Source: an uncultured Clostridia bacterium | GTDB taxonomy: Bacteria; Bacillota; Clostridia; Oscillospirales; Ruminococcaceae | DNA length: 64,000 bases | Direction of reading: 5' to 3' | Assembly (NCBI GenBank): GCA_944386805.1 | Contig: CALXCO010000004.1 | Span: forward strand, 1-64,000 | Shown here: positions 58,870 through 64,000 of the stretch, in pieces | Layout of the letters: the number at the start of each line of letters is the position of its first letter | Position numbering within the stretch: the first letter of the stretch is position 1 | Notes under the pieces: model-generated | Seen by the model: only the letters and a program-made list of their open reading frames with translations | Database searches by the model: none | What the model was told of the DNA's origin: nothing | Program-made: the position numbers and the translations under genes

Positions 58870-60780
58870 TTATTCCTGCCAGTATTCCTTCCGCAGCCGG
58901 AAAACAGCGGCGCTCATTCTGCTGACCAGAATGCCCGATTCGGTAATCGACGCATTGCCGGTCGAGAAGACAACCGAATCGATCATCGCCGGCCACTGAT
59001 AATCCGATTCCGACGCATTGACGACAACCAGCAGACTGCCGCGTGAATAGGCAATGACCCCGGTATCCAGATCAAAGAACTTGAGCGGACGGGTAAAGTC
59101 CGCGGTATTTTCCCGGCGCATCTGTCCCAGACGGACATAAAAGTCATGCAGCCCGGCATCCACATGGTCCCAGCTGAAGGTTCTGCGGTTCCACGGGTCC
59201 GCAAAGCCGTACATTCCGATTTCATCGCCGTAATAAAGAGACGGGAATCCAGGCAGCGTATACTGCAATGTAGCAGCCAGTTTCAGCCGCTGGACACCCT
59301 TCTGGTATTCTTCCGGCGTCATCTTGTATTCCGGGCGGTCCTGAGCGGAGACTTCATGTTCCACCCCAAGCGCTGTCAGCGCACGCACTGAGTCATGGGT
59401 CGACAGCGGTGTCATCAGCGTCGCAATCGACGGCCAGGGATAGTGGTCAAGAATCGTCATGACAGCGGTATAGAAAGCGTCCGCATCACCCGAACGGACA
59501 AACGACAGGATTGCATTGCACCACGGGTAGTTCATGACGCTGTCCAGTTCCTCACCCTGCAAATACGGACGGCGGACACCATAGCTGCACTTGTTGGAAG
59601 CGTCCTCCCAGACCTCGCCGAGAATATAGGCATCCAGATCGTAACCCTTGACCGACTTGCGCAGCCGCATCAGGAATTCATCCGGCAGTTCGTCGGCGAC
59701 ATCCAGCCGCCATCCGAAAGCGCCGCACTTCATCCAGTGACGGAGCACACCATCGTCGCCGCAGATATATTCCAGATAATTGGGGTCGGTTTCGTTGACA
59801 TTGGGAAGGGTCGGGAAACCCCACCAGCAGTCGTAACCGGTCCCGGAGTCGGTAAAATTATACCAGCTATAATAAGGCGAGTCACTCGATTCCCAGGCAC
59901 CGACGCCGGCATAATGGCCATTCTTGTCAAAGTAGATTGAATCAGAACCGGTATGGGAGAAGACGCCGTCCAGAATAATCCGGATGCCCATCTCACCCGC
60001 CTCTTTGCAGAGCCGTTTGAAATCCTCCTCGGTTCCCAGATACGGGTCAATTGCCATATAGTTGGCGGTATTGTAGCGATGGTTGCTGGCCGACTCAAAA
60101 ATCGGGTTCAGATAGATAATGCTGACCCCCAGCTCCCGCAGATAGGGCAGTTTCTGGCGGATTCCCTCCAGATCGCCGCCGAAAAAGTCGGTTGCTTCAT
60201 AATTGGGCAGGTCAAAGGTAAAAAGCGGACGTTCGTCCCAGTTTTTATGGATAATCCGGGGTGAGATCGTCTGCGGCAGCGGTTCGGTGCTCCCACGCAG
60301 AAAGCGGTCGGGGAAAATCTGGTACATAATCCCACCCTGCAAAAATTCAGGGGTATGATAATCGCTCCGGTAAACCAGCAGCTGCCATTCCGGCAGAAAG
60401 TCTCCGGTCACCGCACGGGCATTCTTGCCCCTGCCGACATACAGAATACCCTTTTGGGTCTCGACTTCAAAGCGGTAAAAATAAAGCCCGGCCTCTTCAA
60501 TCGTAAATTTAACCTCGTAGGTCGTAGAATGAAAAGAAGAGGAAACCTGCGAAAACAGTATTTTGCGCTGAGATTCCGGGTCGGTTACATTGCTGTAAAA
60601 CTTTTCCTCGGTGACGGTCATGTCACTGAGACCATCCTTTCGCAGGATAATATACATCCGCTGCGGACGAACAGATTTTACGACCGATACCCGCAGGGTA
60701 ATTTCGGTACCGGTACTGACCGCGCCAAACGGCCGTTTACAGGCAAGATCCCAGGCATCGAAACGAATTGTCACATCCAA
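58870..60780 (-). CDS. Alpha-amylase family GH13 (neopullulanase/cyclomaltodextrinase-like)
   Basis: 636 residues. N-terminal CBM34-like beta domain (about 1-125), then the catalytic barrel with region I DGVFSHTGSD, region II GWRLDVADE (nucleophile Asp), region III ILGEVWED (acid Glu) and region IV STHDSVR. ESASNHRYNTANY is typical of neopullulanase and maltogenic enzymes. No signal peptide, so it degrades imported malto-oligosaccharides. The start is TTG at 60780, supported by GGAAAGGA 9 nt upstream. Its promoter is at 60878-60906. Confidence 0.93.
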   Translation of the reverse strand: MDVTIRFDAWDLACKRPFGAVSTGTEITLRVSVVKSVRPQRMYIILRKDGLSDMTVTEEKFYSNVTDPESQRKILFSQVSSSFHSTTYEVKFTIEEAGLYFYRFEVETQKGILYVGRGKNARAVTGDFLPEWQLLVYRSDYHTPEFLQGGIMYQIFPDRFLRGSTEPLPQTISPRIIHKNWDERPLFTFDLPNYEATDFFGGDLEGIRQKLPYLRELGVSIIYLNPIFESASNHRYNTANYMAIDPYLGTEEDFKRLCKEAGEMGIRIILDGVFSHTGSDSIYFDKNGHYAGVGAWESSDSPYYSWYNFTDSGTGYDCWWGFPTLPNVNETDPNYLEYICGDDGVLRHWMKCGAFGWRLDVADELPDEFLMRLRKSVKGYDLDAYILGEVWEDASNKCSYGVRRPYLQGEELDSVMNYPWCNAILSFVRSGDADAFYTAVMTILDHYPWPSIATLMTPLSTHDSVRALTALGVEHEVSAQDRPEYKMTPEEYQKGVQRLKLAATLQYTLPGFPSLYYGDEIGMYGFADPWNRRTFSWDHVDAGLHDFYVRLGQMRRENTADFTRPLKFFDLDTGVIAYSRGSLLVVVNASESDYQWPAMIDSVVFSTGNASITESGILVSRMSAAVFRLRKEYWQE

Positions 60781-60877
60781 AAGAGGACATCCTTTCCATC
60801 CGGCAAAAATCGCCGGTTTTTATATAAAGAACAGCCGATAGCCCAGCTGTTCAAACCAATCCACCTATTCCACCTAT

Positions 60878-60906
60878 ATTATATCAGGAAACATGTGGTC
60901 TGTATA
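60878..60906 (-). promoter_or_regulatory. sigma-A promoter of the GH13-deoD operon
   Basis: Minus strand TATACA, 17 nt, TATAAT. Confidence 0.65.
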
Positions 60907-60966
60907 CACCAACCATAAAATTTTTCTAAGAAGGCAGGTTATGCGTCCATCATTTTGCGTGAACGA

Positions 60967-62493
60967 TTACAAATTATACAGTTCGCTGAATTTGCTTTCC
61001 AGATAATCGCACAGATATCCGGCCTGAAGGTCCTCACCGGTCATCTGTCTCAGCAGCTGGTCATTGGTATAAATCTGCCCGTAGCGATACCAGTGATCGG
61101 CCAGCCACTGGCGGACCGGAGCAAAGTTGCCTTCCCGCAGCAGCTGATCGAATTCCGGCAGCTGACGGCGCAGATGGGCCGCAATCTGGGCGCTGTAAAG
61201 GTTGCCCAGCGTATACGACTGGAAGTACCCGAACATTCCGGCAGGCCAGTGCATATCCTGTGCCCAGCCCTCGGCGGGTTTGGCAGGGAGTACCCCCAGA
61301 TATTCCTTCGACAGGGTGTTCCAGGCGTCGTCCAGGTCATCTACCGACAGGCTGCCGTCAAACAGCTGTTTTTCCAGCTCAAAGCGCATCATGATATGGA
61401 GGTTATAGCTCAGTTCATCGGCATAAATCCGGACCGGACCCGGTTCCACCCGGTTAATTGCACGCCAGAACATTTCCGGCGTCACGCCATCCAGTCCGGC
61501 CTCACGGCTGAAAATCGGTGCCGCAAACTCCCAGAACGGCAGGCTGCGTCCGACGATATTTTCCCAAAACCGGGAGCTGCTTTCGTGCATGGCACCGTGG
61601 CTGCCCGAACCGACCAGCATATCCACGAGCGATTCATCGACGTTCATCTCATAGATGCCGTGACCGCCTTCGTGCATAGCCGAGATGGTTCCCTGAAGCA
61701 GATTATTCTCATAAAAATGGTCGGTAAACCGGACGTCCCAGCGGTTTACGCCATAGGTGCAGGGATGCTCTCCCTTTCCCATCACGCCATACTGTGAACT
61801 GTACCCGATCTTTTCCAGCAGCTGCCATGCAATCCGGCGCTGCACCTCTTCCGAACATCCCACCGAAACAAATGCCATATCCGGGCGGTGGCCGGACGCA
61901 GCAACCTGTTTCAGCAGCGGAACGGTCCGTCTGCGAATCTCATCAAACAACGGGGTGAGTTTGGCGACCGTCATATCCGCATCGGTTTCGTCGATGATCG
62001 GGTCGAGCGGATGGGCAGGTTTATCCAGTCCCTGTGCTTCCAGACGGCAGGCAGCCACCTCTTTTTGCAGCGCAATCATTCTGGACAGATTCTTTTTCAG
62101 TTCGCCGTATTCACCGCTGTGTTTACAGTGAATCCACATCTGTTCCGTCGTCTGGGTCAGTGCTGCCAGTTCGGTGAGCAGTTTTTCAGGCACGCCGGTG
62201 ACCTTGTCGATACTGCGGCGGTACTGCCGCAGTTCTCCTTTAAGACGGTCATCCAGACGGGAAAAATTCTCCTGCTGGGACAGAAATTCAACAGTTTCCA
62301 GCGTCTGCGGACTGAGCAGTATTTTGCGGGATTCCGCGCGGATAAACGCCATCAGTTTTCCTCTTCTTGCGGCAGCTCCGGCAGGGGCTGTAGCCGTCAT
62401 ATCATACTGTGCAATACTGCCCATTTCTCCATATTTTTTCAGCCGCGCTGAAATTTCCAGAAGACGCCGGGTATACTCAGCCAGTTTGTCCAT
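60967..62493 (-). CDS. Carboxypeptidase M32 (Taq-type metallocarboxypeptidase)
   Basis: 508 residues, normal M32 length. Zinc motif in AMHEGGHGIYE (HExxH), followed by the conserved HESSSRFWENIVGRS segment and, earlier, DVRFTDHFYENNL. The family trims single residues from peptide C-termini in the cytoplasm. ATG at 62493 with GAAAGGAAGGA upstream; 28 more codons are open but contain the promoter. Monocistronic. Confidence 0.95.
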   Translation of the reverse strand: MDKLAEYTRRLLEISARLKKYGEMGSIAQYDMTATAPAGAAARRGKLMAFIRAESRKILLSPQTLETVEFLSQQENFSRLDDRLKGELRQYRRSIDKVTGVPEKLLTELAALTQTTEQMWIHCKHSGEYGELKKNLSRMIALQKEVAACRLEAQGLDKPAHPLDPIIDETDADMTVAKLTPLFDEIRRRTVPLLKQVAASGHRPDMAFVSVGCSEEVQRRIAWQLLEKIGYSSQYGVMGKGEHPCTYGVNRWDVRFTDHFYENNLLQGTISAMHEGGHGIYEMNVDESLVDMLVGSGSHGAMHESSSRFWENIVGRSLPFWEFAAPIFSREAGLDGVTPEMFWRAINRVEPGPVRIYADELSYNLHIMMRFELEKQLFDGSLSVDDLDDAWNTLSKEYLGVLPAKPAEGWAQDMHWPAGMFGYFQSYTLGNLYSAQIAAHLRRQLPEFDQLLREGNFAPVRQWLADHWYRYGQIYTNDQLLRQMTGEDLQAGYLCDYLESKFSELYNL

Positions 62494-62567
62494 GATATTC
62501 CTTCCTTTCCTTTCTGCAAAGCCCCATCTGACGCAAAATATGACAGAAAGGCCTATTATCTGTTTAA

Positions 62568-62596
62568 AGCATACCATATTTCAAAACCAATGTCAA
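62568..62596 (-). promoter_or_regulatory. sigma-A promoter of the M32 carboxypeptidase gene
   Basis: Minus strand TTGACA, 17 nt, TATGCT. Confidence 0.8.
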
Positions 62597-62817
62597 AACA
62601 CTTTCTGACAGAACTGGCCAACCTGTATGGAACAAATTTTGCTGCCCGGTCCGGTTATTGAACCCAAAAACATTCTTATATCTTTTATATGGGATACAAT
62701 CAAACAATGTTCCATTCCAATCAAATGGACAGAAACGGGCAGTTGTTCATTCTGACGATTTATTGCAGAAATATTTGTCGGATTTCCCGATTTTACTGGC
62801 ATCCTTTTTCTGTTAAG

Positions 62818-62846
62818 TAGACAGATTTTACAAAAGGTTGTATAAT
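62818..62846 (+). promoter_or_regulatory. sigma-A promoter of the fifth MATE gene
   Basis: TAGACA, 17 nt, TATAAT. The region 62597-62817 before it holds nothing I recognise. Confidence 0.8.
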
Positions 62847-62869
62847 AAAGAAGTTCCATAATTCAGTTA

Positions 62870-62957
62870 CTCCGGATTGAATCAGAATCCGGAGCCGCCG
62901 GGCAGTGGATTCGGCGGACGTCATCGGCCACAGAAAGAAGGGAAGACGCCGGCAGAG
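62870..62957 (+). promoter_or_regulatory. Structured leader of the fifth MATE gene
   Basis: A perfect hairpin CTCCGGATT/AATCCGGAG is followed by CCGCC/GGCGG and GCCGGC/GCCGGC pairing at the start codon. Total leader is about 110 nt. The last stem could hide the translation start, as in a riboswitch, but the sequence fits no class I know. Confidence 0.4.
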
Positions 62958-64000
62958 ATGCCGGCAATTGCAATGGCAGCATTATCCAGTAACCGTCTAC
63001 GAACCGTTCTCGACCGTCTCCCGGAGGGCGATCCGCAGCTGCTTGCGGGTGACCTCAAGGTGTCCAAACACCTTCCGGAAGGCGTCGCCTCCAAAGAACT
63101 GTATTCCGACATCATCCGCATCGCCTGGCCAAGCTTTGTCGAGCTGATTCTGACCCAGCTGGCCTCGATGGTCGACCTGATGATGGTCGGCTCCATCGGC
63201 GGAGAGGCAAACCCGACGCTGGGCGCACAGGCTCTGACCGCAGTCGGACTTACCACCCAGCCGAAATTCCTGCTGATGACCGCCTTTATGGCGATGAACA
63301 CCGGCGTCACTGCTCTGGTTGCCCGGTATAAAGGAATCGGCGACCGGGAAAAAGCCAACCTTGTCGTCCGGCAGGGACTGATGTTTACCTTCTTTACGAC
63401 AATCATCCTGTCGATACTGGGCGTCATTTTTGCCCGTCCGATGGTCATTTTCATGGGTTCGACCGAAGAGCATGTCACCGTCTGGGCAACCCAGTACTTA
63501 CAGATCCAGATGGCGGGATTTATCACAATGGCGCTGACAAGTACCATCACAGCATCACTGCGCGGCGTCGGTGACTCCCGCTCCAGTATGATCTATAACC
63601 TGATCGCCAACCTCGTCAACGTCTGTTTCAACTGGCTGCTGATCTACGGCAACCTCGGCTTCCCGGAAATGGACGTCGCAGGTGCATCGCTGGCAACCGT
63701 TATCGGACAGTTCGTCGCATTTATTATCGCGCTCTACCTGCTTCTCAAAGGCAATGGATTCCTCAAGCTGGAACTCCGGCGTGGGTTTAAACCGGACCGG
63801 ACAACGCTGAGCGATATGCTGGGAATCGGTATCCCGGCGATGGTCGAACAGCTGCTGATGCGCGCCGGCATGATCATCTTCTCCAAAACAGTTGCGTCGC
63901 TCGGCACAACCGCCTATGCGACCCACCAGGTCTGCATGAACATTCAGGCACTCTCCTTCATGACCGGTCAGGCATTCGCCGTCTCGGCCACCACCCTGAT
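62958..64000 (+). CDS. MATE family efflux transporter (partial, runs off the right edge)
   Basis: First 347 residues of a MATE exporter: a soluble N-terminal tail of about 50 residues, then IRIAWPSFVELILTQLASMVDLMMVGSIGG and about nine further helices; GVGDSRSSM follows the fifth or sixth helix. The N-terminal tail is longer than in the other four MATE proteins here. I take ATG at 62958; the ribosome binding site is weak (AAGGG 15 nt upstream), and ATG at 62973 is an alternative. The C-terminal third lies outside the window. Confidence 0.88.
   Translation, partial: MPAIAMAALSSNRLRTVLDRLPEGDPQLLAGDLKVSKHLPEGVASKELYSDIIRIAWPSFVELILTQLASMVDLMMVGSIGGEANPTLGAQALTAVGLTTQPKFLLMTAFMAMNTGVTALVARYKGIGDREKANLVVRQGLMFTFFTTIILSILGVIFARPMVIFMGSTEEHVTVWATQYLQIQMAGFITMALTSTITASLRGVGDSRSSMIYNLIANLVNVCFNWLLIYGNLGFPEMDVAGASLATVIGQFVAFIIALYLLLKGNGFLKLELRRGFKPDRTTLSDMLGIGIPAMVEQLLMRAGMIIFSKTVASLGTTAYATHQVCMNIQALSFMTGQAFAVSATTL

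Noticed and set aside
1-64000. Mobile elements, prophage or plasmid functions
   Set aside because: No transposase, integrase, phage structural or replication-initiation gene seen on either strand.

Overview
The window looks like chromosome of an anaerobic gut Clostridia species, probably of the Ruminococcaceae/Oscillospiraceae type. The sequence supports this in several ways: a spoIIE gene (endospore lineage), near-consensus sigma-A promoters with 17-bp spacers, strong AAGGAGG-type ribosome binding sites with frequent GTG and TTG starts, a tetrahydrofolate riboswitch on folT, a PerR-like box on a flavin reductase/rubredoxin pair, and several plant-polysaccharide enzymes (GH3, GH43, GH13, a GH35-like protein, a sugar isomerase). 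I see no phage, insertion sequence, integrase or CRISPR array.

Layout. 1-2.1 kb: two tandem minus-strand promoters of rRNA-operon type fire off the left edge; then tRNA-Lys and a three-gene minus operon (histidine phosphatase, ASCH protein, low-molecular-weight phosphatase). 2.2-9.3 kb: a MATE exporter, a lipoprotein with nadE, and prfB (without the usual programmed frameshift) followed by an aminoglycoside-6-adenylyltransferase homologue. 9.4-14.7 kb: a zinc-ribbon membrane protein operon, a hybrid c-di-GMP enzyme (degenerate receiver, HD-GYP, PAS, GGDEF) and an aldo/keto reductase. 14.8-20.8 kb: a five-gene plus-strand operon (AtuA family, AtuA-related small protein, CaiB/BaiF CoA-transferase, thiolase, CocE/NonD hydrolase) behind a consensus promoter overlaid by a perfect 13-bp inverted repeat. 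This is the best candidate for an undescribed catabolic pathway. 20.8-24.1 kb: a minus operon with a fumarylacetoacetate-hydrolase-family enzyme, aroD and membrane proteins. 24.2-39.7 kb: glycosidases, an orphan solute-binding lipoprotein, two MATE genes, spoIIE, folT, aroK and an L-fucose/L-arabinose-isomerase-family gene. The GH3 and isomerase promoters share a distinctive upstream site and are probably one regulon.

39.7-42.1 kb: a gene-free, AT-rich, pyrimidine-skewed 2.4-kb block. It contains four copies of a 20-bp repeat, several perfect palindromes and a consensus promoter on the minus strand; the first 275 nt downstream of that promoter can form six hairpins in a row. I read it as a candidate large structured non-coding RNA locus. 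42.1-53.2 kb: a DUF1292 protein, MATE, 6S RNA, tcdA, a two-component system with an accessory membrane protein and 11-bp direct repeats at its promoter, an XRE regulator, folC, the PerR-box redox pair and an AraC regulator. 53.2-64 kb: GH43, an HD hydrolase with a 31-codon upstream gene, two CobW-type metal GTPases (one with a His/Cys tandem-repeat domain, one fused to a YcgQ-like domain), a GH13 amylase with a purine nucleoside phosphorylase, an M32 carboxypeptidase, and a fifth MATE gene cut by the right edge.

Genes whose real start differs from the longest open frame are annotated at the start best supported by the ribosome binding site. All functions are read from motifs by eye; no database search was run.
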